DNA of 64,000 nucleotides from Dryocosmus kuriphilus (Eukaryota > Arthropoda > Insecta > Hymenoptera > Cynipidae). The translations under genes and the position numbers were made by a program. Of the stretch, positions 32,250-44,694 are shown one piece after another (within the stretch, counting starts at the first letter, position 1; the number at the start of each line of letters is the position of its first letter). The notes below the pieces were generated by a model, which had not been told where the DNA came from, ran no database searches, and saw nothing but the letters and a program-made list of their open reading frames with translations. Location: assembly GCA_038277395.1 (NCBI GenBank), contig CM076195.1, forward strand, positions 159,683,911-159,747,910. Reading direction: 5' to 3'.

Positions 32250-32400
32250 TTTCATAAAGTAGCGTACGTTACTTTACATTAGCGTTACCCAAAAATTGTA
32301 ACGCGTTACCGTTACCGTTACCCTTTTGAAAAAGTACCGCGTTATCGTTACCGCTATTAAAAAAAAATAACGTTTCAAGTAACGCTTTACTGACAAAAAC
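32250..32400. repeat. CGTTAC-rich stretch
   Basis: Dense GTTACC, CGTTAC and GTAACG words in both orientations. May be the end of an unidentified DNA transposon; no partner end was found. Confidence 0.4.
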
Positions 32401-33206
32401 TGACAACTGCCACACGACAGGAGGTTGTACAATAAAAATAATTCTGAAAACTTTCTCGTTTTTTTTTTTCTTCTAATTAACTGCCTTGATTTGAGAATTT
32501 TTGAGCACAATTGTTCATGGTTTTCTGTAGCGTCAAAGGGGACGACTGAGGCTTTTAATCACTGTCAATGCAAAGCCTCTTGTCCCTGGCAGACAATCAC
32601 GTGCAGACGTAAACAATACCGCTAAAGTTTGCCTGTCCGCGAAAACTTTTGGTGAAATTCTGTCGTCGATTGTACTGTAGCATCCACTCGAGGAAGTAAT
32701 TCACACACGAGACAGAAAGGAGGGCTTCTCTCCTCTCGTTTTCCATCTTTCGCCTGCTCTTGTGACTATGCAACGTCGCACATAATCCCAGCCACCCCTT
32801 AAGGGCCACGTCGTTGGAAGCTCTTTCCTTTCGACGCGACGCGACGGTATTACATACACCTCAGCATCGTAATTAGAGCAAGGCCTGATACAAGACCAGG
32901 AGAGCTGTACAGTACGCGTTATACTGAAAAACTGTTCTAACTTTCACAGAAACTTCGCCATTCGTATCAATTTAATTCATATTCAGTTTATATTCATATA
33001 CATATTCAGTTTCAGACGGTCCGATGTATTTAGATAATGATTTTAGTCTTCACTATTAACTTAAAATTCTAATTGATGTAATTTTGTTTTAGGCATTTTG
33101 AGTTAATTTGCTTATGGTTTATGGTCCTGAAATGTCATTAGGCTTTCGAATTCAGAAGTCAATAAGTTTGGAGGTCGAATATATAAAGAGACAACATTTA
33201 AAGTTT
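32401..33206. other. no gene; higher GC than surroundings
   Basis: About 32550-32880 is markedly more GC-rich and lacks repeat character, so it may be older unique sequence. No exon, RNA or element identified. Confidence 0.35.
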
Positions 33207-33212
33207 GAAACG

Positions 33213-33241
33213 TTTCAACTTTCATAGAAGTCCTCTTCAGT
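33213..33241 (-). ncRNA. hammerhead ribozyme core of a PLE remnant
   Basis: Minus strand CTGAAGA, stem II GACTT/AAGTT (one G-T pair, seven-base loop), GAAAC. It lies 3' of the GIY-YIG remnant at 34012-34371 on the same strand, which is where PLE hammerheads are found. Confidence 0.6.
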
Positions 33242-33566
33242 CAATATAATAATATCATCCTAAGATACAAAATTTTACAAACATTATTAGAAATTAAAAA
33301 ATATAAGTGTAGAGTGTTTTTAAAATATCAAATGATAATGAGGTTATGAACATACCTGAGTTTAAAAAAAAAATCATATTTAGACTCAAAATAACCATAA
33401 ATGGGATGGCAATCGATGACACATATCCCAGTTTTTAATTATATATTATGCTGTATCAAAGTCGTATAGTTCAACATTTGTTAATTTTAAAATTTTGATG
33501 ACAAGTAGTTAGAGACGGATACATACACGATGAGTCAAGGACAGTGACGAGACTTGACTGAGTATT

Positions 33567-33931
33567 TACCCAGATAGCACAACTAACCGCAAATTGAGGT
33601 TAAGTTGGTGAGCTACTTTCCGTTAATCTACTGCCGCAATCGGACAACAACTTGACGGTAACAGTTGTAAATTCTGAAGTTGACGTAAAGCTGGCTTAAA
33701 GTTGACGAAAAAAGTTGATTACCAACTAGTTGAACTACAACTTGTTACCGTCAAACTAACCGCAAATTGAGGTTAAGTTGGTAGAGCAACTTTCCGTTAA
33801 TCTACTGCCGCAATCGGACAACAACTTGACGGTAACAGTTGTAAATTCTGAAGTTGACGTAAAATTGGCTTAAAGTTGACGAAAAAAGTTGATCACCAAC
33901 TAGTTGAACTACAAATCTGGCTATCTGGGTA
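33567..33931. mobile_element. small TIR element with internal 173-bp tandem duplication
   Basis: Perfect 12-bp terminal inverted repeats TACCCAGATAGC and GCTATCTGGGTA. The interior is two near-identical copies of a 173-bp unit beginning AACTAACCGCAAATTGAGG (33581 and 33754). No coding capacity. A non-autonomous DNA transposon of unknown superfamily, inserted between the GIY-YIG remnant and its hammerhead. Confidence 0.75.
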
Positions 33932-34011
33932 CTTTGAATTGATGCAAGCAATTTAACAAAACCATAAACCATGCTACATAGGAACAGATGATAAGGTAGA
34001 AAATGTTCTGA

Positions 34012-34371
34012 TCAAAGTTTAGTCAATGGTTTATATTCAGGCGGGAAGAATTTTTGTTCAAATCCTAAATCTAAATTGTTATCTATTTTATTGATAAAAA
34101 AATTTCTATTATTTTTCTGCGAGTCATGTTGTTTTCAATAGACAGAATTTTATATTCTTTAAAATCAAAGTAATGTCCTTGGTCAAGAAAATGTTCAGAT
34201 AGAGCGGTGTGATTAGTCGTGCATGGATTTTTTATTGAGTTTATGTGCTCGCGAATACGAGTGTCAGTAGGTCGACCAGTCTCACTAATATTGCAGGAGT
34301 TACAACTTTTGCAGTTAATCCTGTATGCAACACCTTAAAGTTTTTCTCTAGGTAAGGGTTCTTTTAAATTA
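34012..34371 (-). pseudogene. PLE GIY-YIG endonuclease remnant
   Basis: Minus strand reads GVAYRINCKSCNSCNISETG then RPTDTRIREHINSIKNP and HTALSEHFLDQGHYFDF, followed by KIIEIFF and ending near 34012. The YIGETGR-type motif has become NISETGR, so the catalytic tyrosine-isoleucine is altered. One stop and one frameshift. The upstream RT is absent, cut off at 34371 by the DDE transposon. Confidence 0.8.
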
Positions 34372-34890
34372 CACAGCCGCACAAAAAAAAAAAAAAAATT
34401 TCTGTGCACGTGACCAGACCACCATATCTAAATGTTTTTGGGGTTGCTGAGTCCGAATCCGGGGTCCGTTTTTCTCGATCAGGTCAGGGTCAAGGTCGTT
34501 TTAAGGTCAAATCAATATTATTCCACGAATGTGGGCCAAGATGCCGTTTTTGTATGTTTTTGGGGTCCCTGAGTCCGAATTTGAGGTCTGTTTGTCTCCA
34601 TCAGGTCAGAGTCAAGGTCATTTCAAGGTTAAGTCGAGAAAAATACATGTAAACAGACACAATTACTACAACTATACGTTTTTGGGGTCGCTGAGTCCGA
34701 ATCCGGGGTCCGTTTTTTTCCATCAGGTCAAGGTCATTTCACGGTCAAATGACGATTATTTCACGAACGTGGGCCAAGATGCCGTTTTGTATGTTTTTGA
34801 TGTCCCTGGGTGCGAATCCGAAGTCTGTTGGTCTTCATCAGGTTTGGATCAAGGTCATCTCAAGGTCGAATCGAGGAAAAAACTTGAAAA
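34371..34890 (+). repeat. left terminal inverted repeat of the DDE transposon
   Basis: Three to four subrepeats, each with GTTTTTGGGGT, GAGTCCGAAT, GTCCGTTTTTCT and two to four GGTCA words (TCAAGGTCATTTCAAGGTCA type). Complement of 37395-37835. Confidence 0.85.
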
Positions 34891-35456
34891 CCAATAACAT
34901 TGAATATGTCGTATGATACAGATGTAAAATAAAATTGGATATATTGGTTTTCTTTTCTATGCTTCAAGACTTCTGTTTTAACGTGATACGGAGGACAGGC
35001 GTTTAATTTATCCACAGTTTTATAGAATATCATTTTTTTATATTCTGACTGACCGAATATCTCTGCGCTGAAGGATGTAATATAGCAACATTGGTGAGCC
35101 CAATTACAGTTTCTAAACTAACACTACATCTGCGTGGTGATACTTGAATTCTTCAAATCCTGCTACCGCGAGGGATACTGGGACGATGACAACTGCTTCG
35201 AAAGGAGATGTGTAGAATGATTCGCTTTCCAGTCCCATGTGGTATCGAAGCCAGCGTGGCGCGCTGCCTTGCAGGGGGGCGTTAGGGTGTGAGAATGAAG
35301 CCGTGGTGTGTATGACGACGAGTTGACATTGTCCCCGTCAATGTCAGAAAGCTCTCATACTTAGACCTGAGGAGGTATGAGAGTTATCACCCTCAGGACG
35401 GTGGACTCACCTGCGATCGGACCAGGATCCCTAACACGTGGGTACTTAAATCTACT

Positions 35457-37325
35457 ATGGGACCTAAAAAAAAACATAACACAACTTCAAATACTTCAAA
35501 TAAACAGACTTCAGTGTCTTCATTAAAAACAAATGTAGCAAGTTCTTCATCTGAACACTACTGTAACAAAAATGTTGATGCATTTTGTCACGTATGTGCT
35601 AAGTATCACCTATCGGCTGACCGAAGACAAATATCCGATAAAATAAAAAATATTTACAAAAACTATTTTGGATTGGATATTTATAACCAAGATAAAAAAT
35701 GGATACCACACAAGATATTTAGTGCTTGTTACATGATGATGACCAGATATGATTCCGAAAAAAAACCTGAAAAATTAAAGTTTGTAAAACCTGCATATTG
35801 GGAAGAGCCATCATGCGCAGCAAATTGTTATATATGTTTGACAAAAGTGACAGGAATTAATAAAAAAAATATTCAGAGTATCAAATAACCTGAAGTTTCA
35901 ACGTTAGTAAGACCAGTAGAGGAAAATATTGATATTTACGATGAAAGCGATAGTTCAATAGATTCGATGGAAAGTATGTCAACCAATGATGCATGCGATA
36001 TTAGTGACGCTCAAGAAGATGAATATAAAGATGGAGATGAATATACTTCAGATGATGGAAATATGAGTACAAGTAGTGAATACTATGCTACTAATGGTCA
36101 AGACAAAACTACAAAAATCATAGATCAAAAAGAATTGAATGATCTTGTAAGGGACCTGGATTTACCTAAAGATAAAGCGGAATATCTAGCTTCATACATG
36201 AAAGGCAGCATCTGGCTCTCAAAAGGCACAAGAATATCATATTACCAAAACCGGGAGGAAAACCTTAGAAAATATTTTACGATGATAGGGGAACCTTCAT
36301 TAGTGTATTGCAATAATGTGGAAGGGTTAATGAATGAGTTCCAGATAGAAATCTATAAGGACAATGAATGGAGACTATTTATAGAATCCTCCACTACAAG
36401 TCTGAAGGCAGTATTACTTCATAACACTAATGTTTTTGCTTCAATTACCATAGCTCATTCGACCGTACTAAAAGAAGAATATAGTACGATGAAATTCATT
36501 TTAGAGACAATAAAATATTCTGATCATAACTGGCTTATTTGCGGAGATCTTAAGATTTTAACTATACTGTCAGGACAACAATCTGGAAATACGACATATC
36601 CTTTTTTTTTGTGTTTATGGGACAGCAGAGATCGCAAGAAGCACTATATAACGAAGATATGGCCGAACAGAACCTCTTTCGAGGCTGGTTCTGCTAATAT
36701 TGTACGCGAAACACTGGTTGATCGCATTAACGTATTGCTTCCACCCCTCCACATCAAACTCGGCTTGATGAAGCAATATGTAAAAGCCTTAAATAAAGAA
36801 GGAGAGTGCTTTAAATATTTGAAGAACAAATTCCCTAAACTCAGTGATGCAAAAATTAATGAAGGTATCTTTGATGGACCACAAATACGTGAATTGTTAA
36901 AAGATAATGAGTTCGTTCTTGTAATGACTGACAAAGAAAGAGCAGCATGGGTCAGTTTTAAAGAAGTTGTACAAAATTTTCTTGAGAATAATAAAAGCGT
37001 AGAGTACAAGAAAATAGTGGATCGAATGTTGGAAAACTATAAGGAACTAGGATGTTTGATGAATTCAAAATTACATTATTTGCATTCACATATAGATTAC
37101 TTTCCACAGAATCTAGGGGCTTTCAGTGACGAGCAGGGAGAGAGGTTCCACCAAGGTATCAAGAAAATGGAAAAAAGATATCAAGGACGGTGGGATGTGA
37201 ACATGATGGCTGATTACTGCTGGTCATTGAAGAGAGAAAGTAATAAAAAAGGAGTCAAGCGTAAAAGAGAGTCACTTGTACGATCATTTAAAAAGAAAAG
37301 AGTAAGATACCATACAAAACAATAG
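35457..37325 (+). pseudogene. DDE-type transposase-like protein, one internal stop
   Basis: A single frame of 622 codons, interrupted only by TAA at 35886-35888 (NIQSIK-stop-PEVSTL). The N-terminus has a cysteine/histidine cluster: CHVCAKYH (about residue 44), PHKIFSACYMM, then CAANCYICL, likely a zinc-binding DNA recognition domain. An acidic linker follows. The C-terminal half has WLICGDLKILT (aspartate about residue 364), FFLCLWDSRDRKKHYITKIW, LLPPLHIKLGLMKQYVKAL and HSHIDYFPQNLGAFSDEQGE with RFHQG. I recognise this as a multi-copy protein type widespread in invertebrate genomes; catalytic residues are inferred. It ends in a basic tail. Confidence 0.8.
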
Positions 37326-37394
37326 ATAAATGAAGGTTCTCGATATTTTCTAAATCGATGATACATATAGTTATAATGTCTGTCTCTGTTTACT

Positions 37395-37835
37395 CAGCGG
37401 CCCTAAAAACGTATGCATGTGGTAGTTGTGTCTGTTCGCAGGGGTTTTCCTCGATTTATCCTTGAAATGACCTTGACCCTTACCTGATGGAGAAAAACGG
37501 ACCCCGAATTCGGACTCAGCGACCCCAAAAACGTATAGATGTAGTAATTGTGCCTGTTCACAGGCTTTTTCCTCGATTTAACCTTGAAATGACCTTGACT
37601 CTGACCTGATAGATACAAACAGATCTCGAATTCAGATTCAGGGACCTCAAAAACATACAAAAACGGCATCTTGGTCCACATTCGTGGAATAATATTGATT
37701 TGACCTTGAAATGACCTTGACCCTGACCTGATGGAGAAAAACGGACCCCGAATTCGGACTCAGCGACCCCAAAAACATATAGATATGGTGGTCTGGTCAC
37801 GTGCACAGAAATTTTTTTTTTTTGTGGGGCTGTGT
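37395..37835 (-). repeat. right terminal inverted repeat of the DDE transposon
   Basis: Complement of the left repeat with three subrepeats; GACCTTGA and TGACCT words recur throughout. Confidence 0.85.
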
Positions 37836-38515
37836 TATTAACAAATTTTGAAAAAGTCTTAATAGGTTTTTAAATAGTTTTAATATTATAAGAATTTAAT
37901 ATTTTTTGTATTTTTTCTAAAATTGTCAATATAAGGATAAACAGTATGTATATAGATGTCGATGTTTTGTGTCAGAAAAAATGATAATGATTTTGAATAA
38001 AAGAGTTGGAAAAATGACTACTTCTGACAATGTATTTCGCTCCAAAATCGAGTACAGAATGTTTCAAAACTGTCCTAGTTTCCTCTTCCCTGTGTCCATT
38101 TTACATCGAATTATATTCCATGTTGTTTTGAAAAATTTAATGTAAAAAATTTTGGCATTGCTTGAAGTATTTTATCGGAAATTATTTTAAAATTAAAATT
38201 TGAAATAAAACTAAATTTAGATTGAGAACAGAAATATTTTACGTGAAAGTTAGGTTAGAAAGTGTTAATGGTAATTACTTACAAAAAAAGATTCATCCTT
38301 ATAAATTTGATTGTAAACATTGATCTATTTTTATTCTAAGTTATATTAAAACAGATTAAGAGTCGATTTTTTAGACAAAGGACAGAACAAAAACAAAAAG
38401 AAGCTGGAGAAGACCATGCTTCGTTATTTTAATCGACTCATAATGGAACCCAAATAATGCCAAAATTTTTACATAGATGTATTCAGTAACGTATTTTGTC
38501 AAAAATTATTTTATT
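37836..38515. other. no feature recognised
   Basis: AT-rich sequence with no gene or repeat recognised. Confidence 0.4.
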
Positions 38516-38820
38516 TTACAAAAAGAAATCAAGAATTACATTGTAAATTGAGCTGTAAGAATTAAGATCTGTAATAACATTTAAACTATTATTGAAGTCC
38601 CTTTTTATAAAGAACATTTCAGCAATAAGTCTCTTGAATTTATTGTTTTCAGAATGTAAAATTTTTATATTATCCCAATCAAATTCATGATTAAAGTCCA
38701 ATCTATGTTTTGTACTCACATTATGATATTTCGGATTTAGATTTACGTTTCTGAAATGTTCTTGTTTTCTCGTGTTTAAAGACCTACCAGATTGACCTGT
38801 ATAGCGTTGTTTTGAAGACT
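38516..38820 (-). pseudogene. PLE GIY-YIG C-terminal remnant
   Basis: Minus strand: QRYTGQSGRSLNTRKQEHFR (GIY-YIG block with Y-T-G replacing Y-I-G), then STKHRLDFNHEFDWDNIKIL, the AEMFFIKRD block and a C-terminus ending IYNVILDFFL at a stop. Upstream RT is missing and no hammerhead was found downstream. Confidence 0.75.
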
Positions 38821-41800
38821 ATTTTCATTGTAAAATAAAACTATATGAAAAAATTAATTTGTTAAAAAATATATTCCTGTAAGCTTAAATACCGTATAAA
38901 TAAATAATAAAAACAATAATTCAATTATATAAGGTAGTCGCTCAGAAAAAAAATATTTAAAAAAAACCTTAATTTTTCGGCTGAGCACGAGACTGTTCCC
39001 TTAAAAGTGGTGCAACAAATGTCAAAAATGTTTTATTGAAAGAAAAATTAAGAAACTTATTTTCCTAAACTGTTCTATACAAGTGACGTTTTTACTTTCA
39101 ATCTGGAAAGGTTTAAGAAAAAGCCTTAAATCTTAAATCTTAAGTCTGAGAGAAAAATGACTTTCTTTAAAAAAGTTTTTTCTTAAATATCAGTAATTAA
39201 TATTATTATTGAATAAACTAGAAAGAATGGAAAATAACATTTAGTTACTTAAAAAATATTTATTATTGTTAATTATTAATATTATTGGGACGATGGATTC
39301 CGAAAAATAAAACTCCCAACATTAGCAAATTGATGAAAAGGAAAATTTCGGAATTTGAAAATTGTCGAACTGCAAAATTCTCGACAGTTTTAATATTAAT
39401 TTAATCAAATTTTGGAAATTAATTGAGGTAAAATTTCATATTATTATTAGTATTTTAAAATTACTAAAAATTAATTTTTTTAAATTATATGTTACTCATA
39501 TTTAAAGATATATTTAAAAAAAAAATATCTGATTTTAAAAAATACATGTAATTAATTAATTAATCTATTAATAATTTTTAATTTTAGGGAAAAAACTTTA
39601 AAATAAATATTATAAAATAATGCTAATATTAAAAATACTTCAAATATAATTTAATAATCTTTAAATCTTAAGAAAATGCCTTTAATCTTAAATCTTAAGC
39701 CTGAGAGAAAAACTACTTTCATTTTAAAATTTGTTTTAAAATTTCAATGATTATTATTATTATTATTAAATAAGCTAGAAAGGACCAAAAATGAAAAAAA
39801 AAACAAAACATAAAACTCCCGAATTAAATTTTTTTAAAATTGCTTTTATAAATATTAATTGTTGCTAAATTAAAAAAATTGTTTTTAATTAATATTTATT
39901 ATATAACAATTTTCTGTCGGGTATTTTCTAATGTCGGGAATTTTATAGTGTGTCAGGAATTTTATTTTTTCGAGTTTTTCAGCCGTCCCAAGAATATTAA
40001 TAATTAATAATAATAATAATTTTAAATAATATTTAAAATATTCTTAATATTAAAATTATTTTATAATATTAATTTTAAAGTTTGTTTCTTAAAATAAAAA
40101 AAATATTGATTTAAATTTATTTATTTTAAAATTAGATATTATTTTCTTTAAATAAATTTTTAGATATGAATAACGTATAATTTTAAAAATTTAGTTTTTA
40201 ATAATTTTAAAATAATAATATAATATTGAATTTTAAATCAATTGATTCTGAAAATTGTAATTTTTATAAATATTTTAAATCAAGCTTGATGCAAAAAGAA
40301 AAAAATTAATTAATTTTTTTATTTAATTAAAACTCTTCCTTGTTAATTATTATGTATATATTTTTAATAAATAAATTATACTTTATTTTTCGTCCTTTCT
40401 AGTTTATTTATATTTATATTAGCGAGATGAGTGCGGAAATTAAATTTTAATTGAAAATTACGTTAGGAAAGTACGCATAATTTATTATTATCAAAGTAAC
40501 ATGAAAATTAGAAAATTCAATTTATGCAACATTCAGACCAGAGCCAACCGCATTCAATTTCGTATTTTCCAAATTAATTTCAATAACTCTAATATTTAAC
40601 GATAATTACAATTTCTATAATTATTAAAAATAATTTAAATCACACATTAAAGTCAATTTTTAATAATCATTTCCAAACCAATTCATCTAAAATTTTCGAA
40701 TACTGCCATAACCTTCTTTGTTACAAATTATTGAGACAGGATGTTCCAAGATCACTGAATAGAATCGAAAACCATTTGCCCTTAAAATAATCAACTTTGT
40801 TGGAATGAAACTTGTTCTCACAACCTAAATTTATATGCCCGAAAAATTAATTGACATAATTTTTATTACACCCAATTACTATTTGATATAATTTTCATTA
40901 TATCTAATAACCATTTACCCATTTCCGTTATGAAGAATGGCAATTATGTATCTTGCACATTATGTCACATAGTTATTTGGTAGAACAAAAATCATAACAA
41001 TTTCTAACTCGGAAGAATAAAAATGAGGCAAATGGACAATAAAGATAAATAAAAATTATGACTAAAACAAGACTCCTATTTTTATAAGGAATGCATCCGT
41101 TAGTCAAAATCCATTTGTCTTAACTACTTTCTTGGCACAAAATTTGCCGGAAAATTGGCATCAACTAAGTCTGGACCCATTCGACGTCCAATCTACTCTC
41201 ATGGGATTACTCACAAGGAAAATAGCATTGGAAATGGAAATTCGTAGCCGACAAACGATGCTTCTTGAACTCCTTACTGTCAGACTTCGAGAAGTACTTT
41301 TCTTCTCTTCCACCCCCATCTCATGTCGAATGTAGAAATACATACGCAAAGAGGTCTCTATGCATGAGAGCATATCTACATACTTCTTTCTGAATGTGCC
41401 GACACGTTTGCTCTTTTAGGACGCTTCTTGAATAATGGAAACGTAAATGCTTGTTGGCAGCCCAGGTGAATCGAGCCAAGGGGTGAATTGTAGGTGTTCA
41501 AAACACACCCTGGATTCTCACATTTTCCAGAAAAGATTAATGTCCACACCATCTACCATAGGAGGAATTTGCAACGGGAATGTTTTTAACCAACCATTTC
41601 GGATTGAAGTATTTTTTCTGCAAACTAAGAAGTTTAATTAAACTTTGCAACTCTGGTTGAATTCTTAACAAGTTTTGGAAATACAAAATCCATTTCAAAT
41701 CACGCGGATCTTACACCTCAGGTCGCAGAATCTCTTGGTAATGAAAAGTGTTTTTCGGAAGAAATTAAGCGCCATAGATTTTTCTGATTTGTGAAAAAAT

Positions 41801-43299
41801 TTTCTATGAAGTTATGAGTACTTGAATTTCGAACTGTGCTTTTCGAGAAAATGCTCCTGAGAACGAGGAAGATGAGGAGGAGGAGAAGGAGAGGAGGAGA
41901 AGGAGGAGGAGGATATAAACTACAATATAATAAAACTATAATAAACTATAATACTACATTATTTGGTGCAATAATAACGATTTGTCATAAAGATCTAGAA
42001 GCTTCTAGAGAAAAAAAGTGTCACCTAATTTCCTCTGAAAGACAACATATTTTGTCCTCAACGGATTCTGATTTGAAATGAATTCGGTCAAATAATGACT
42101 AATAATATAAGTAAACTTTTTTTTAGTTGGAAGCTACTAAATTTCAAATTTTTCATTTGCAACCTCTTCGAAGGAAAAACAGTTTTATTTTGAATGTTCT
42201 GAATAGTTTAATTTTCAAAAAGTTTATTAAAAAAATTGATTTCTTAAGTCTCTTTATCGTTAATGATTTAAAAAAGCTGCTAATTGAAAAAACTTAACAT
42301 TAAAAATTTATATAATTGTCAACATTTCAATCTAAATTTTTGTTATTCTTCAGAAAAAAATTAATATTCATTGTAGCAAAAGAAAGCAGCGAAGGATAAA
42401 TACGCCTAAACTTTATGTAAACGTTCACCATCGAGATTACTTTTGCTGAAGAATTTGCATACCATTTCCATATTTAAAATCCAGAAGTTGATTGGCTGTT
42501 GAAGTATAAATGAAAAATCAGTTTTCCCTTTTATAATTGAGAATTTGGCCAGCCACTTTTAAAGCCTTTTGTAAGCTCTTTTTGAAAGCTCTAGTTCGAA
42601 AAGCATAGCAAAATTTTTTGGTATTCATACTGCCGATTTTGCACGATCTGTACAAACATCGAATACTGGCAAAAGTCGATAACAACTGTTTTCCCAGGAT
42701 TTTAATAATAAATCCTTTCATTTCACTCATTTCGTTCTTTTCCTGTGGGAATAATAACCTTTTCAATGAAAAATGATGGTGAATATTTAATATAGAAATG
42801 AAATGCTGCTTATTGTCATTAAATCATGTTGACACTGAATGAATTAGCCACCAATGCAAACTAAAAAGGTCCTTCATAACGTTAATAATTTCTATTTATC
42901 AAATAATTGACAATAGTCAATTCTCATTTCCTCCTGAATTTATAGAAATTAAATTCCTGTACGAGATCAATGTGCATATAGAATGAATGGCATTTAATGA
43001 CATTGGGCAAAACCTTGGAAAGAGAGAATATAAATTGTAAAGTGACATTTTGATTGAGCGTGTCATGGACTTGGTAATTAACAAATTAGGGACATGTACA
43101 AATTAAATTGTGTCTCGTAATTTTATAAAGCTTTATACGCGAATCCTATATTACAGAAAACAGAGAACGTCGCACAGTGGGAAGAAAAGCACTTTCTTTG
43201 GACAAAAATCCCTTAACAGATTCTGAACAGATTTTGACGTTTTTTTTTTAGAAATAAACGTAACTAGTCCAGGTAGAATGAGTAACAAAATTTTTTAAC
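38821..43299. other. AT-rich region without supported genes
   Basis: About 38.9-40.7 kb is extremely AT-rich with ATTATT/TTAAAA low complexity. About 41.1-43.0 kb is less biased and could be unique sequence, but its short frames have no recognisable domain. Contains the purine tract at 41862-41925. Confidence 0.45.
41862..41925 (+). repeat. GGA/GA purine microsatellite
   Basis: Almost pure purine tract of GAGGAG/GAAGGA words, about 60 bp. Confidence 0.8.
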
Positions 43300-43455
43300 T
43301 TTTTTTTTTAACGTTATTTGCATAACTCGAGATTTCTATTTTGCGTTACTTAAAATTTTTGTCGTTATTTTAAATTTCGGCAATTTTTATTTTCCGCAAT
43401 TATATTTGTCGTTAATTTGTGTATTCGGTATTTATTTTTTCGTTATTACAGGTTG
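43300..43455. repeat. fragment of the 357-bp satellite family
   Basis: Words TTATTTGCATAACTCGAGAT, TTTAAATTTCGG and TATTCGGTATTTATTTTTTC match the array at 56.1-59.8 kb. A single partial unit far from the main array. Confidence 0.7.
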
Positions 43456-43584
43456 TTCTATATATTATCAGGGAACAGATTGTATAGGTATGCTGATATT
43501 AATGAAGTATACTTAATTAAGAAATGCTATTAAAAAATTTATGAAAACATTAAAATTTGAATTATTCCTTCAATTTCATAAAAA

Positions 43585-43885
43585 AAATCTGCCCGCTGCG
43601 CGGGCACATTCTCATCGCGCGCTACGCGCGCCGCGCTTCGCGCGAAGTATGAGCGCGCCTACGGCGCGCGTCTGTTGGCACTCGCGCTTCGCGCTCGATA
43701 CGTTATTTACGGCACTCACGCTTCGCGCTCGATAGATTATTCACCTCGCGCTACGCGCTCGGTGTTTATAGACCGTATAAACCTTTAAATTAGAAATTAC
43801 AAAAGAAATTATTTTACTTAAGGCTCTATCGCCCTTAAGGAATACATTCTCATCATGAAACTCGCGCTTCGCGCTCGATAATTAC
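43585..43885. repeat. cluster of GC-rich palindromes
   Basis: CTCGCGCTTCGCGCTCGAT-type palindromes at about 43610-43650, 43680-43700, 43718-43733, 43745-43762 and 43860-43880, in DNA otherwise above 70 percent AT. Each can form a short hairpin. Probably part of a composite repeat with the subrepeats downstream. Confidence 0.75.
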
Positions 43886-44059
43886 GTTTCTTTACAACAC
43901 ATTATAGATTGGTAAAGCTCTTTTTGATTTTCCAAATTTTTACAATACAGGATTTCGATTCTTAAAAGTAAAACGATGAGTCTTATAAATAAATTTTGTA
44001 GCTATTTCAAAGGTGAACAATTCTGCTTGTTAATATTTCTCATATCTTGCACAGTTTTG

Positions 44060-44560
44060 CTGAAAAGTGGTTTTCTTTATATTTCATAACATATTTCACG
44101 AATAACTCAAAAACTACGCGTCTGATCAAAAAAAGGATAGAGAGCAAATTTGTAGACAATTTGGAGACGAACAACTTTGTTTATTATTATTTTTCCGTAT
44201 CTTCCATAGTTTGGCGGAAAATTTGAAATCTTTAATTTTTAATAACGTTTTATCGATTAAAACAAAAACCGTGCATTTTGTCAAAAAATGGTTAAAACAA
44301 AATTTGTAGACCGTTTTAAATTGAACAATTTTGTTCTTTGCCACTTTTTTGTATCTTGAATATTTTGGCGGGAAACCAGAGTTTTTTAATTTTAATAGCG
44401 TTTTCTTGATTAAATCAAAAACCGTTAATTTTATCGAAAAATGGTTAAGATAAAATTTGTAGATTTTTTTAAGATGAACAATTTTACTTTCTTACATTTT
44501 TTTTTTATCTCTCATAGTTTAGCCGGAAAATGGATTTTTTGATTTTGTGAAAACCGTTTT
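44060..44560. repeat. subrepeats of about 120 bp
   Basis: Recurring order of TTGGCGGAAAA, GATTAAA-CAAAAACCGT, AAAAATGGTTAA and AATTTGTAGA with AACAATTTT, at least three times with drift. Confidence 0.7.
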
Positions 44561-44694
44561 TGATGGATGAAACCATAACCGTTGGTCAAAAACCGCTGGT
44601 TAACGAACTCGTCCTTTCTTTTTGGACCTTATAGAAGTGTGCCAAAGCGCAATCCAATCCGATTAGTCCTTCGAAAGTTATCGTGGGAACAGAC

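Larger units (their letters stand above)
34371..37835 (+). mobile_element. DDE-type DNA transposon with long AGGTCA-rich terminal inverted repeats
   Basis: Starts ACACAGCCGCACAAAA and ends with the complement TTTTGTGGGGCTGTGT. The inverted repeats extend about 450-520 bp on each side (34371-34890 and 37395-37835) and are themselves built from direct subrepeats of about 140 bp (GGGGTCGCTGAGTCCGAATC, AGGTCA words). One long coding region lies between. No clean target duplication was seen. The superfamily could not be named from the sequence. Confidence 0.85.

Noticed and set aside
33581..33926. CRISPR-like tandem repeat
   Set aside because: Only two long units of 173 bp inside a TIR element in eukaryotic DNA; no spacer pattern.
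35300..35456. Structured RNA leader upstream of the DDE transposase (CTCATAC/GTATGAG stem)
   Set aside because: A short inverted repeat is present at about 35354 and 35375, but no known RNA family was recognised and the stem is too short to claim.
38900..40700. Replication origin or matrix attachment region
   Set aside because: Only AT richness supports it; no specific motif.
41132..41641. Host exon candidates
   Set aside because: Short frames on both strands of similar length, no splice-site or domain support.
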